A stretch of DNA of 64,000 nucleotides from a virus: IMG/VR virus record IMGVR_UViG_3300042402_001758, positions 1 to 64,000 of that record. One strand, written 5' to 3'. Made by a program: the position numbers and the translations under genes. A model generated the notes under the pieces. That model did not search any database, had not been told where the DNA came from, and saw only the letters and a program-made list of their open reading frames with translations. Positions 50,990-59,342 of this stretch are shown here, piece after piece (position 1 is the stretch's first letter; the number at the start of each line of letters is the position of its first letter).

Positions 50990-52530
50990 ATACAGATTTA
51001 ACTGCCACACAAAACGATTATGCATTATTTTTACCTGCTACTAGCGGCTTTTATGCATCGTTCATTGGATATCAGAGACATAGATATCCTTATGTACAAC
51101 CTAGCAGAATACCACAAAACTTTATTAACGATGTCGAAGGACTTAATTATCTAGATCCTCAAAAAGGATTATTCTATTATAAGTGGTGTTTATATTCTGC
51201 TGGTCACGCAAATTTAGATTTAGCTAAAAATGATGATAGAGAATCTATGTTCAGGAATCGTCCAAGAAATGGAGACAGTTGGGTTCTTGGGGACTCTGGA
51301 GGATTCCAGATAGGTAAAGGAAAGTGGGAAGCCGACTGGAAAGATCCTAATTGTCCGGCTGCACAGAAAAAACGTAGTCAAGTATTGACTTGGATGGACA
51401 GTCTAATGGATTATGGAATGTGTTTAGATATTCCTGCTTGGGTAGCTCGTAGTCCTGAAGGCGCTGCTGCTAGTAAAATTAATTCCTATATGGAAGCAGT
51501 TCAAGGCACATATCTAAATAATGACTACTTTATTAAAAATCGAAATGGTAATTGTAAATTTTTAAACGTGTTACAAGGTGAAAATCATTCAGATGCTGAA
51601 GATTGGTATCAACGTATGAAACACTATTGCGATCCGAAGGTATTTCCAGATGCACATTTTAACGGTTGGGCTATGGGTGGACAAAATATGTGCGATTTGC
51701 ATCTCACTTTGAAAAGACTTGTATCTTTAAGATTTGACGGTTTATTAGAAAAAGGTAAACAAGACTGGATGCACTTCTTAGGAACAAGTAAATTGGAATG
51801 GGCATTATTACTTACCGATATTCAACGTGCTGTAAGAAAATATCATAATGAAAACTTTACTATTAGTTTTGATTGTGCAAGTCCATTTTTGGCCACTGCT
51901 AATGGCCAAATGTACATACAGACAGAAATTGAAGATCGTAAGAAGTGGTTATATAGAATGTTACCTACTTTAGATAATAAACAATACGCAACAGATACAA
52001 GATTATTTAGAGATACATTAATTCAAGATGGGATATTCAAGTATGTAGAAAATAGCCCTGTATTAGATGGTGTTAAAACTAACGAAGTTTGTGTTTACGC
52101 TCCTGGTAACCTAAATAGGATGGGTAAAGAAAATAAAACTAGTTGGGATAGTTTCACTTATGCTATTCTCATGGGGCATAATGTTTGGATGCATCTTAGT
52201 TCTGTTCAAGAAGCCAATCGACAATATGATGCGGGTTTATGTCCTGGTATGCTAGTTCAAGAAAAATTTGATAGAATCTTTTTTAAAGACGTAATAGATG
52301 CAATTTTTGCAACTAGTGATAGAGGAGTTGCTGATCAAATCGTAGAAGAATTTAGTAAGTTTTGGATGGCAATTCCTGGCACTAGAGGTTACACAGGAAA
52401 ACGCACTATAAACGCAAATACCAATTTTGCCAAATTCTTTGACGATAATGATAATGATAATGTACAATCTGACGTCGTTGAAGACTTTTCCGAAGATAAA
52501 CTTGATGAACTTGAAGAAAGTATAAAATGA
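50986..52530 (+). CDS. dpdA: DpdA/TGT-like 7-deazaguanine DNA transglycosylase
   Basis: 514 aa. Fingerprint of the TGT fold: LGDSGGFQIG (Asp103-Ser-Gly-Gly-Phe-Gln108), DIPAWVA, NVLQGEN, NGWAMGG and FDCASPF (Asp296, Cys297), equivalent to TGT DSGGFQ, VQGG, AIGG and FDCVxPTR with catalytic aspartates. It is larger than bacterial TGT and lacks the usual CxCxxC zinc tail. Phage and bacterial members of this group (DpdA) swap guanine in DNA for preQ0-type bases. FolE, a QueD-like protein and QueE in the same window support this reading. Confidence 0.82.
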   Translation: MNTDLTATQNDYALFLPATSGFYASFIGYQRHRYPYVQPSRIPQNFINDVEGLNYLDPQKGLFYYKWCLYSAGHANLDLAKNDDRESMFRNRPRNGDSWVLGDSGGFQIGKGKWEADWKDPNCPAAQKKRSQVLTWMDSLMDYGMCLDIPAWVARSPEGAAASKINSYMEAVQGTYLNNDYFIKNRNGNCKFLNVLQGENHSDAEDWYQRMKHYCDPKVFPDAHFNGWAMGGQNMCDLHLTLKRLVSLRFDGLLEKGKQDWMHFLGTSKLEWALLLTDIQRAVRKYHNENFTISFDCASPFLATANGQMYIQTEIEDRKKWLYRMLPTLDNKQYATDTRLFRDTLIQDGIFKYVENSPVLDGVKTNEVCVYAPGNLNRMGKENKTSWDSFTYAILMGHNVWMHLSSVQEANRQYDAGLCPGMLVQEKFDRIFFKDVIDAIFATSDRGVADQIVEEFSKFWMAIPGTRGYTGKRTINANTNFAKFFDDNDNDNVQSDVVEDFSEDKLDELEESIK

Positions 52531-52772
52531 CTTTGCCAGATGAAAGATTTCGAGCTGTGCTTAGAACAAGAGAGCTGTTAGTAAACTTGTGTAACCCACA
52601 GCATACTCCCCGAGTTCCTAAAATTATCAGAGATGAAGCAAGATGGTGTCTACGACACTATCCTGATTATTATGATATGAATAAAACATCTCAAACAAGT
52701 CCTGATATTTTTCAAGAAAGAATGGAACCAGTAACTAGACTTTTTAAACAGTATGAGGAAAATGTAAAATGA
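52527..52772 (+). CDS. BPSL0761-like small protein
   Basis: 81 aa. MTLPDERFRAVLRTRELLVNLCNPQHTPRVPKIIRDEARWCLRHYPDYYDM matches the pattern of the BPSL0761 family seen in proteobacteria (T.PDER..A...TR..L..L.....TPRVP...R..A...LRHYP). Function unknown. Overlaps the stop of the DpdA-like gene by four bases and the next start by four. Confidence 0.75.
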   Translation: MTLPDERFRAVLRTRELLVNLCNPQHTPRVPKIIRDEARWCLRHYPDYYDMNKTSQTSPDIFQERMEPVTRLFKQYEENVK

Positions 52773-53272
52773 TTACAATTAAAGATTTTATGGAATGTGT
52801 AGATTATCGTATCACTGAAGGAAGCGACTATCTATGGAACTGTTTTGGTCCGAACGCTCATGCATTAGATTGCTGGAATGGAGATCACGACGGTTTTAGT
52901 ATCGGTATTGTATTTGATACTAAAACTACTACTGTATATAAATTCGAAGCACACGATTATGATAAAGAAAACAGTTATCGGTGGATACATCCTGAATTTA
53001 GAGAAGCACATAATAACGAATCTAAAACCAGAGGTGTAGATGTTAAAGAAGCATATGATCATGTTAACTTTGTAGATATTGATTTAGCTGATGACATCAT
53101 AGAAAAAGCTACACATATTGTTATGGGTATCGATTATGATGAACGTGTGCAAGTACCATTAGACCTTCCAGACAATTTATTAAATAAACTTTTCAGAATT
53201 GCGCACGAACAAGATATTACTCTAAACGAATTAGTAGAAAACATTCTTAGAGAAGAACTTAAAATTCAATGA
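52769..53272 (+). CDS. Protein with C-terminal ribbon-helix-helix-like segment, unknown
   Basis: 167 aa. An N-terminal domain (YRITEGSDYLWNCFGPNAHALDCWNGDHDGFSIGIVFDTKTTTVYKFEAHDY) of unknown function, and a C-terminal segment VQVPLDLPDNLLNKLFRIAHEQDITLNELVENILREELK that looks like the MetJ/Arc fold (strand, helix, loop, helix). It might be a regulator. Overlaps both neighbours by four bases. Confidence 0.62.
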   Translation: MITIKDFMECVDYRITEGSDYLWNCFGPNAHALDCWNGDHDGFSIGIVFDTKTTTVYKFEAHDYDKENSYRWIHPEFREAHNNESKTRGVDVKEAYDHVNFVDIDLADDIIEKATHIVMGIDYDERVQVPLDLPDNLLNKLFRIAHEQDITLNELVENILREELKIQ

Positions 53273-54144
53273 AAAGTCTTATTATAGGCATGGGTATCGG
53301 TCAATTATACAAAAATGTACTGACCAATCTAGGAGCCGAGATTGTAACAGTAGATTCTGATATTAGTAAAAAAGCAGACTTTCCTGATGCTGTATCAGCT
53401 ATACTAGCTAGAGGCCCTTTTGATACTGCTCACATCTGTACACCAAATTTTACACATTTTCAATTAGCTGTAAAAATTTCCCACGAATGTAAAATTGTGT
53501 TTATCGAAAAGCCTGGTGTGGCCACGGCTAGTAATTGGATGACTCTTGTTCACTCCTTTCCTGATACACGTTTTATGATGGTGAAGAATAATATGTGGCG
53601 TAGTAACATCAAAGAATTACAAGAATCTGCTCAATCGGCGGACAGGGTCAGACTTAATTGGTTAAATCAAGATCGTGTGCCTAGTCCTGGAAGCTGGTTT
53701 ACTACAAAAAAACTTGCTTATGGTGGAGTTAGTAGAGATCTAATGCCTCACTTACTGAGCTTGTATATAGCGTTAAACCCTGACTGGTTAACTACTGCTA
53801 TGAATAATCGTTCTAGTTTGATGAGATACCATTTAAAAGATTTATTAAACACAGAATACGGCACAGTTAATTCAGATGGTACATACGATGTAGACGACTT
53901 TGCTCAAATACGATTTAGTAACAAATGGAAATTGACCGCAGACTGGCGCACATTAGATAAAGACAAACGTAACATTGAAATGGATTTCGGCAATAGCACA
54001 TTTACATATGAATTAGGATTATGCCCAGAAGATGCTTACGAACGTATGATCGACGATGCAATACGTAATCTCGATAATGACAAATTCTGGAGTAAACAAA
54101 ATACAATAGATTATTGGATTCACGAAAGAATGGAGAACTTTTGA
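53269..54144 (+). CDS. Gfo/Idh/MocA-type oxidoreductase
   Basis: 291 aa. N-terminal Rossmann motif IIGMGIGQLYKNVLTNLGAEIVTVD, HICTPNFTHFQLAV, and the family EKP motif in VFIEKPGVATASNW. The C-terminal alpha/beta domain has GGVSRDLMPHLLSL. Family enzymes oxidise or reduce sugars with NAD(P). Followed by a zinc-type dehydrogenase, so the two may form a two-step sugar/polyol conversion (inference). Substrate not known; the unusual absence of GxGxxG after GMGIGQ is only a variation. Confidence 0.8.
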   Translation: MKSLIIGMGIGQLYKNVLTNLGAEIVTVDSDISKKADFPDAVSAILARGPFDTAHICTPNFTHFQLAVKISHECKIVFIEKPGVATASNWMTLVHSFPDTRFMMVKNNMWRSNIKELQESAQSADRVRLNWLNQDRVPSPGSWFTTKKLAYGGVSRDLMPHLLSLYIALNPDWLTTAMNNRSSLMRYHLKDLLNTEYGTVNSDGTYDVDDFAQIRFSNKWKLTADWRTLDKDKRNIEMDFGNSTFTYELGLCPEDAYERMIDDAIRNLDNDKFWSKQNTIDYWIHERMENF

Positions 54145-55052
54145 AAGTACGTTTACTTAGAACATACAGTGATGGTAAGTTTGTAGAAGAAGAATGGACT
54201 AAACCAGAACCTGCTGATACTGAAATTGAAGTTAAAGCTGTTATGACTGGTGTTTGCCGTAGTGATATAGATATGATGACAGGCAAATTTCCTACATTGC
54301 CTGCTCATATGAGTGGTCACGAAGGATTAGGTATTGTTACCAAAGTTGGTGGACAAATACTCAATGTTAAAGAAGGCGATTATGTAGCGACTCGAGGAGA
54401 GCCTGCATATGCCGACTATTACAATGTTAGAGCTAGAGAATTTATAGTAGTTCCTAGCGCCGAGCCTAAATATATTTTAGAACCAGTAGCTTGTGGTATT
54501 AACATTGTCAAACAAAACAGCACATTACTTCAAAGCAAAATACTACAACTATCTAAATGTTTGATAATTGGTAGTGGCTTTCTTGCCTGGGTTGCTTACA
54601 ACACACTAAAACTAGATTATTACAAATTTGGTACTATTGAAGTTTGGGGGAATAGCAATCACGAACTGTGGGCAAATGAGAATGTATTAGTACAAGAGCC
54701 AAGTTACGAAAAATATGATGTGATTATTGACATTAGAGAACACACAGAAGTGCTGAAACGTAAACTGTTGGCTCCGCAAGGCGTTTGGATTATAGCTGCG
54801 GAAAAAGAATCATTCACAACTACATTTAGCGAACTACTTTGGAATGCCAATACTATTGCTATGCCTAGTCCAAGACATAACGGATTTTATAATGCAATGT
54901 ACGAAGCAGAGCTTTGGGTAAAAACAAATAATTTAAAAGTTGACACATTCTGGACTAAGTGCTATAATCGCAACACTGAATGGCAACAAGCATTCGAAGA
55001 TGGATTAAACAGACCACAAGGCTACAGTAGAGGATATATTAAATGGGATTAA
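54141..55052 (+). CDS. Zinc-type alcohol/polyol dehydrogenase (MDR), short
   Basis: 303 aa from a TTG at 54141, preferred over the TTG at 54114 because GGAG precedes it and it overlaps the previous stop by four bases. MDR features: GVCRSDIDMMTGKFPTLPAHMSGHEGLGIV (catalytic zinc Cys and the His-Glu pair), GDYVATRG, and the nucleotide-binding IIGSGFLAWVAYNTL, in which GxGxxG is altered. The structural-zinc four-Cys lobe is missing and the protein is shorter than the usual 340-350 aa. Likely sugar or polyol dehydrogenase. Confidence 0.78.
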   Translation: MKVRLLRTYSDGKFVEEEWTKPEPADTEIEVKAVMTGVCRSDIDMMTGKFPTLPAHMSGHEGLGIVTKVGGQILNVKEGDYVATRGEPAYADYYNVRAREFIVVPSAEPKYILEPVACGINIVKQNSTLLQSKILQLSKCLIIGSGFLAWVAYNTLKLDYYKFGTIEVWGNSNHELWANENVLVQEPSYEKYDVIIDIREHTEVLKRKLLAPQGVWIIAAEKESFTTTFSELLWNANTIAMPSPRHNGFYNAMYEAELWVKTNNLKVDTFWTKCYNRNTEWQQAFEDGLNRPQGYSRGYIKWD

Positions 55053-55576
55053 ACACAGAACAAAGGCAAGATGTAACTTATTTCACAGGCTATGAAGTAG
55101 AACATACTGTAGCTCACGGTATGTACACATTGTTCGTTGTAGGAACACCGAGTCTAAAAGACATTCTTGCAATAGCAGAAGATTCTCAAAGCTTCGAAGA
55201 TAAAGATAAACGTATTAAACAAATTTACTTTGGTACTAGTCAAAGTTTTAATCCGGCAACATATGATAACTGGAAAATTTGGGATAACAGGATTATGGGA
55301 TGCTTGGAGGCAGGATATTGGGTCTGCTTAGACTTCGATGTCAAATATGCTGAAGAAATACACGAAGAAGGGTGGTGCGAACAAGATAGATTTATTCCTA
55401 TGATTAGTGTAAAATTACCTTACATTAAACTTTACAACTACAACGCAACACTTAAAATTGACGACCGTACTTGGGGTGCTACTAATCCTGGAGTATGGAC
55501 CCATCAACTACACGATCTAATGCGTAAAACTAAGTATACACATTGGGATCAATATACACAGGACAGCCCAGTATGA
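55043..55576 (+). CDS. Conserved phage protein linked to modification genes, unknown
   Basis: 177 aa. Distinctive pattern TYFTGYEVEHTVAHGMYTLFVVGTPS, QIYFGTSQSF, GYWVCLDFDVKYAEEI, RFIPMISVKLPYIKLYNYNATLKIDD and TNPGVWTHQLHDL. I recall the same pattern in T4-like marine phages near FolE/Que genes, so it may take part in the 7-deazaguanine or nucleotide pathway, but no enzyme motif is recognised. Overlaps its neighbours by ten and four bases. Confidence 0.65.
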   Translation: MGLNTEQRQDVTYFTGYEVEHTVAHGMYTLFVVGTPSLKDILAIAEDSQSFEDKDKRIKQIYFGTSQSFNPATYDNWKIWDNRIMGCLEAGYWVCLDFDVKYAEEIHEEGWCEQDRFIPMISVKLPYIKLYNYNATLKIDDRTWGATNPGVWTHQLHDLMRKTKYTHWDQYTQDSPV

Positions 55577-56115
55577 AAATTAAACGAATCAAAAAAGATT
55601 ATACTGGTACTGTATTATCTAAAGATCATAGTATTCGAGGAAAACAATTTGAACAAGTTATGTCTAGAGATGGGTGGAACATTAACCAAGGCCCTGGCGC
55701 AGATTTACAACAGATTGGTATAGAAGTTAAAACTAAAGATGTAAATTCTGGTTCTGCCAATAGTGTAGGAACTATAACTGTTCAAGATATTTGTTCTTTA
55801 TCTTATAAACAAACTCATATTTTTGAAAAACTACAAAAGCAATTTAGAATAACTACTGCCGATGGAATAGTCACGAACCAAGATTTATTCGATTTTACAG
55901 ATCCATACATACAAGAAAAAATAGAAGAAGCTTACGAAATTGGAAGACAGAAAATAATTAATGGAGATAGGTCTTCATACATAAGAGGATCAGAATACGG
56001 TCATTTTGAACAAAGAACAGAAAATTCTTATGTATTTCGAATACCTGTAGGATCTATGAAGAAAATTGAATCAATGAGTAAATCAACCTTTAACGATTTT
56101 TTTGAATACAAATGA
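55573..56115 (+). CDS. PD-(D/E)XK / MutH-like nuclease
   Basis: 180 aa from the ATG at 55573 (ATGA overlap; an upstream start would be ten residues longer). Catalytic pattern RGKQFEQVM (Glu27), then GADLQQIGIEVKTK: Asp44, Glu51-Val-Lys53, the D-(x6)-E-x-K order of MutH/Sau3AI-type enzymes, whose core reads DFxxLGxELKT. The C-terminus is a long helical region. Probably a DNA nickase or endonuclease acting beside the DpdA-like system; perhaps unable to cut the phage's own modified DNA (inference). Confidence 0.72.
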   Translation: MKIKRIKKDYTGTVLSKDHSIRGKQFEQVMSRDGWNINQGPGADLQQIGIEVKTKDVNSGSANSVGTITVQDICSLSYKQTHIFEKLQKQFRITTADGIVTNQDLFDFTDPYIQEKIEEAYEIGRQKIINGDRSSYIRGSEYGHFEQRTENSYVFRIPVGSMKKIESMSKSTFNDFFEYK

Positions 56116-56507
56116 TAATCAAACAAGACATAAGACCAAATAAAATGATTTGGGTTACCTTTCGTAAAGAAGGTATTCATAAATATCCAGCAGCATTAAC
56201 TGATCCTAACCTAGCAACAGGAGACAAATATGACGTTTCGTTCCTCGGCCATCCTCATCGCCATATCTTTCATTTTCGTGTCTGGATTGGCGTTAATCAC
56301 AATGACAGAGACATTGAGTTCATCCAGTTTAAAAGATGGCTTGAAGAATTGTATAATGGCGACCAAGCTGTATTGCAATTAGATTATAAAAGTTGCGAAA
56401 TGATGTCAGATGATTTGTATGACATGATTTCAAAAAAGTATCCAAATAGAGAAGTTTGGATCGAGGTCTCCGAAGATGGAGAAAATGGTAGTTTTATCAA
56501 ATATTAA
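56112..56507 (+). CDS. T-fold 6-pyruvoyl-tetrahydropterin synthase/QueD-like protein
   Basis: 131 aa. FLGHPHRHIFHFRVWIGV resembles the zinc-binding HGH strand of QueD/PTPS, preceded by another His (GIHKYPAA); DRDIEFIQFKRWL matches the GMVxDF..LK step; SCEMMSDDLYDMI and VSEDGENGS match the later PT..E.LA and V.E...N positions. A QueD enzyme would convert dihydroneopterin triphosphate, made by FolE, to carboxytetrahydropterin for QueE. Canonical catalytic Cys position is unclear, so the step is inferred. Overlaps the nuclease gene by four bases. Confidence 0.62.
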   Translation: MIIKQDIRPNKMIWVTFRKEGIHKYPAALTDPNLATGDKYDVSFLGHPHRHIFHFRVWIGVNHNDRDIEFIQFKRWLEELYNGDQAVLQLDYKSCEMMSDDLYDMISKKYPNREVWIEVSEDGENGSFIKY

Positions 56508-56529
56508 TTTAATAAACAAGGAAACAAAA

Positions 56530-56754
56530 ATGGCTAAAAATTACAAAGGCTATGCATACTTCGATAACAATCCTAACATCGTTAAAATCTTTGACGACTT
56601 AGAAGCATTGCTCGACTTTTGTCGTTTCGAGTTACTGCCTTTTAATCAGGCAGATCTTTATAATAAAGAAAGCGATGTATGGAAGAGATTTCTACAAGCT
56701 AACAGGAATTTCAAAGGTCGTAACAATAACTATCGTAAACAAAAAGATCGCTAA
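56530..56754 (+). CDS. Small phage protein, function unknown
   Basis: 74 aa from the ATG at 56530, after AAGGAAAC; the longer frame runs back into the previous gene. MAKNYKGYAYFDNNPNIVKIFDDLEALLDFCRFELLPFNQADLYNKES then a basic C-terminus (FKGRNNNYRKQKDR) suggesting nucleic-acid binding. Stop overlaps the glycosyltransferase start (TAATG). Confidence 0.62.
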   Translation: MAKNYKGYAYFDNNPNIVKIFDDLEALLDFCRFELLPFNQADLYNKESDVWKRFLQANRNFKGRNNNYRKQKDR

Positions 56755-57848
56755 TGACTATCTATATTGTAGACTTAGAAGCAGTAGAAACACGTTATAC
56801 TGCTCAATGGAAAGAACATTTACCCCGAACATTACGAAAGGTTCATAAAAATGTTGAAGTTATCTCTGGCCCTGAGGATATTCCTCGTGCCACTACTCCT
56901 GGCGCCTTCCTTAATTTTGGTGGCACTAATATCTACAAGTCTTGTCAAATTGAAGAGATTAGCCGATTATTTACTACTGGCAAAATAAAAGCTCACGATC
57001 ATTTTTTATTTACAGATGCTTGGCATCCAGGTATTATTAATTTAAAATACATGAGTAGCTTACTTAGTATACCTGTTAAAATACACGCACTGTGGCACGC
57101 CGGTAGTTATGATCCCCAAGACTTTTTAGGCAGACTTATTGGCAATAAGCCGTGGGTTCGATATGCTGAAAAGTCATTCTTTGATGCTATCGATCATAAT
57201 TATTTTGCTACAGATTTTCATATTAAGATGTTTGTAGACAATTTATTAATGAATGGTTTAAAGAGTGAAAATCCTTGGTATCAAGAGGATTTCGAAGACT
57301 TATTAAACAGTCAAAAAATAATTCGTTCTGGCTGGCCTATGGAGTATTTCCAAGATATTTTTACACAATATCAAGGAATGAAAAAAAGAGATCTGATTCT
57401 TTTCCCACACAGACTTGCTCCAGAAAAGCAGGTGAATATTTTTAGAGATTTAAAAGAATTACTACCTCAGTATGAATTTATAATTTGCCAAGAACAAGAC
57501 TTGACGAAAAATGAATATCATAACTTATTGGGTGAAGCAAAAATTGTGTTTAGTGCTAATCTACAAGAAACACTAGGAATTAGTTGTTACGAAGGTTGTG
57601 TTCTTAATGCTATTCCTATGGTGCCAGACAGACTTTCATATACAGAAATGTACTTTAACAATTTCAAATATCCTAGCAACTGGACGGATACGTGGGACCA
57701 TTATATGGATCATAGGCAGATGTTAGTAAAAACAATAATAGATCACATGAATTTTTACGAAACAAGATTGCCAATGTTGTACAAACAAACGGAGGCTTTA
57801 CGTGAACAATTCTTCTCAGGAACCAATTTATACAGTAACCTTAGATGA
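56754..57848 (+). CDS. GT-B glycosyltransferase (group 1-like)
   Basis: 364 aa. C-terminal nucleotide-sugar site: LFPHRLAPEKQVNIFRDL and EAKIVFSANLQETLGISCYEGCVLNAIPMVPDRLSYTEMY, with the E(x7)E-like ETLGISCYE signature of GT4-type enzymes. N-terminal half lacks clear motifs. The acceptor may be modified DNA, as with T4 DNA glucosyltransferases, or LPS. A nucleotide-sugar dehydrogenase and two sugar-type dehydrogenases nearby favour some sugar product (inference). Confidence 0.78.
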   Translation: MTIYIVDLEAVETRYTAQWKEHLPRTLRKVHKNVEVISGPEDIPRATTPGAFLNFGGTNIYKSCQIEEISRLFTTGKIKAHDHFLFTDAWHPGIINLKYMSSLLSIPVKIHALWHAGSYDPQDFLGRLIGNKPWVRYAEKSFFDAIDHNYFATDFHIKMFVDNLLMNGLKSENPWYQEDFEDLLNSQKIIRSGWPMEYFQDIFTQYQGMKKRDLILFPHRLAPEKQVNIFRDLKELLPQYEFIICQEQDLTKNEYHNLLGEAKIVFSANLQETLGISCYEGCVLNAIPMVPDRLSYTEMYFNNFKYPSNWTDTWDHYMDHRQMLVKTIIDHMNFYETRLPMLYKQTEALREQFFSGTNLYSNLR

Positions 57849-58197
57849 AACAGAATCTTTAAAATCTGATGATATCACTGTAACTTGGGATGTGAATAGC
57901 CTCCCAAGTTTGAACACATCGGACATTATAACATTAACAGGTACACCTTATAATTCAGGATCTTATACAATAGGCAATATAGAAACAGTAGATTTAACTG
58001 GTATCGATTCTTTTACTACTTTTACTAATTTTTATAAAGACGAGTTTGATGGTAGATTTCCAGATTACGAACGTGTTCAAGAAATGTGTAAAGAATATCC
58101 TGGACTGGAAATCGCATACAGAAAATTTAAAGAAGTTTATAAAATGGTTAAAGAAGATTTTGACGGAAAAGAAAGAGAACGTAAAGGATACAAGTAG
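57802..58197 (+). CDS. Phage protein, GTG start, unknown
   Basis: 131 aa, starting at a GTG preceded by GGAGG, within the last codons of the glycosyltransferase (47-base overlap). N-terminal half is Thr/Ser/Asp-rich and beta-like (VTLDETESLKSDDITVTWDVNSLPSLNTSDIITLTGTPYNSGSYTIGN); the C-terminal half is helical and charged (ERVQEMCKEYPGLEIAYRKFKEVYKMVKEDF). The second half looks like a separate conserved helix region. Function unknown. Confidence 0.6.
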   Translation: MNNSSQEPIYTVTLDETESLKSDDITVTWDVNSLPSLNTSDIITLTGTPYNSGSYTIGNIETVDLTGIDSFTTFTNFYKDEFDGRFPDYERVQEMCKEYPGLEIAYRKFKEVYKMVKEDFDGKERERKGYK

Positions 58198-58198
58198 T

Positions 58199-58561
58199 AT
58201 GACAACGTTTACTATACCTGCTACAACTACTGGTCAAATTTATGTAAGCCCTAGTGGGTCTGGTGGCAGTGCAGTATGGTCCAATACAATTCATCCAACT
58301 ACTCAATTTGGAAACAATAACGGAAAACCTGTTATGGAAATTCCGAATAGTAGTAATCCCAGTATTAAAATTAACGGCAAGATAGAATGGAATGGTGACG
58401 ATCTGCACGAAAGATTAAAACGAATAGAAACTATGTTGAACATTCCTACAAGAGATGCTATAATGGAGGAGAAGTATTCAAAGCTTAAGAAAATTAATGA
58501 TGAATACAACAAAGCGTTAGCAGAATATAAAACTTGGGAAACTTTAAAGGACTCAAAATGA
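58199..58561 (+). CDS. Phage protein with Ser/Gly-rich N-terminus and coiled coil, unknown
   Basis: 120 aa from the ATG at 58199, one base after the previous stop; the longer upstream frame overlaps the prior gene. Residues 1-45 are T/S/G-rich beta type (TIPATTTGQIYVSPSGSGGSAVW); then IKINGKIEWNGDDLHERLKRIETMLNIPTRDAIMEEKYSKLKKINDEYNKALAEYKTWE, where INGKIEWNGDDLHERLKRIE is a segment I recall from other phage virion or tail-associated proteins. Role unknown. Confidence 0.62.
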   Translation: MTTFTIPATTTGQIYVSPSGSGGSAVWSNTIHPTTQFGNNNGKPVMEIPNSSNPSIKINGKIEWNGDDLHERLKRIETMLNIPTRDAIMEEKYSKLKKINDEYNKALAEYKTWETLKDSK

Positions 58562-58770
58562 TTGAACAACTAATAACAGATCAACCGGCTTGGAAGCTTC
58601 GTTTAAAAGTTAATGACTGTATGAAACCAGACGGACTTAAACATCTTATGTTTACTGGGGAACAGTATAACGACAAAGGCGAATTAACCAATTCTAGTAC
58701 ATACGATTTCTTTCTAAATCAAGAAGAAGTCTCTAAACTTTGGACAACCTTAGCAAATGGTGTAAGATGA
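58558..58770 (+). CDS. Small phage protein, function unknown
   Basis: 70 aa from the ATG at 58558, overlapping the previous stop by four bases. MIEQLITDQPAWKLRLKVNDCMKPDGLKHLMFTGEQYNDKGELTNSSTYDFFLNQEEVSKLWTTLANGVR: compact, soluble, no cysteine pair or membrane segment. Overlaps the PRTase start as ATGA. Confidence 0.62.
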   Translation: MIEQLITDQPAWKLRLKVNDCMKPDGLKHLMFTGEQYNDKGELTNSSTYDFFLNQEEVSKLWTTLANGVR

Positions 58771-59342
58771 AAAAAATACATGTAACTTGGTCGGATATTC
58801 AAGGCAGTGTTATCGAAATTGCTAGGCAATTACAAAAAGATAACTGGCGTCCAGATTACATTGTAGGAATCACACGCGGTGGTGCTGTTCCTGCTGTAAT
58901 GCTTAGTCAATACCTCGATATTCCTATGCGACCATTACAGGTCAGTTTACGTGACGGTGGCGAGTGTGTGAGCGACTTAGGCATGGCCGAAGATGCTTTT
59001 GGATATGTTCCTATGAATGATCGAGGGTATGAGCATTTTGAGATTACTGGATTGCCTGTACGTCACGATCCTACTAATCGAGATCTACGTAAAAAGATTT
59101 TGATAGTAGATGACATTAACGATACCGGTGCTACTATTGCCTGGATTAAAAAAGACTGGCCCAGTGGATGCCTTCCAAATAATCATGCTTGGAAAAATAT
59201 CTTTCATAACAACGTAAGATTTGCCGTGATTCATAATAATCTTGCTAGCAAAGAAGAAGTAGATTATTCAACTATAGAAATTAACAAAGCCGAAGAAGAC
59301 TGTTGGATTGTCTATCCCTGGGAGGAATTTTGGCGTGGATAA
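58767..59342 (+). CDS. Type I phosphoribosyltransferase
   Basis: 191 aa from the ATG at 58767 (ATGA overlap; the longer frame runs into the previous gene). PRPP-binding motif ILIVDDINDTGATI and IVGITRGGAVPAVMLSQYLDIPM identify a xanthine/hypoxanthine/guanine-type PRTase. An insert (DGGECVSDLGMAEDAFGYVPMNDRGYEHFEITGLPVRHDPTNRDL) and a C-terminal WIVYPWEEFWRG are present; WIVYPWE is typical of purine PRTases. Likely purine salvage, or handling of 7-deazapurine bases; substrate not determined. Confidence 0.85.
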   Translation: MKKIHVTWSDIQGSVIEIARQLQKDNWRPDYIVGITRGGAVPAVMLSQYLDIPMRPLQVSLRDGGECVSDLGMAEDAFGYVPMNDRGYEHFEITGLPVRHDPTNRDLRKKILIVDDINDTGATIAWIKKDWPSGCLPNNHAWKNIFHNNVRFAVIHNNLASKEEVDYSTIEINKAEEDCWIVYPWEEFWRG

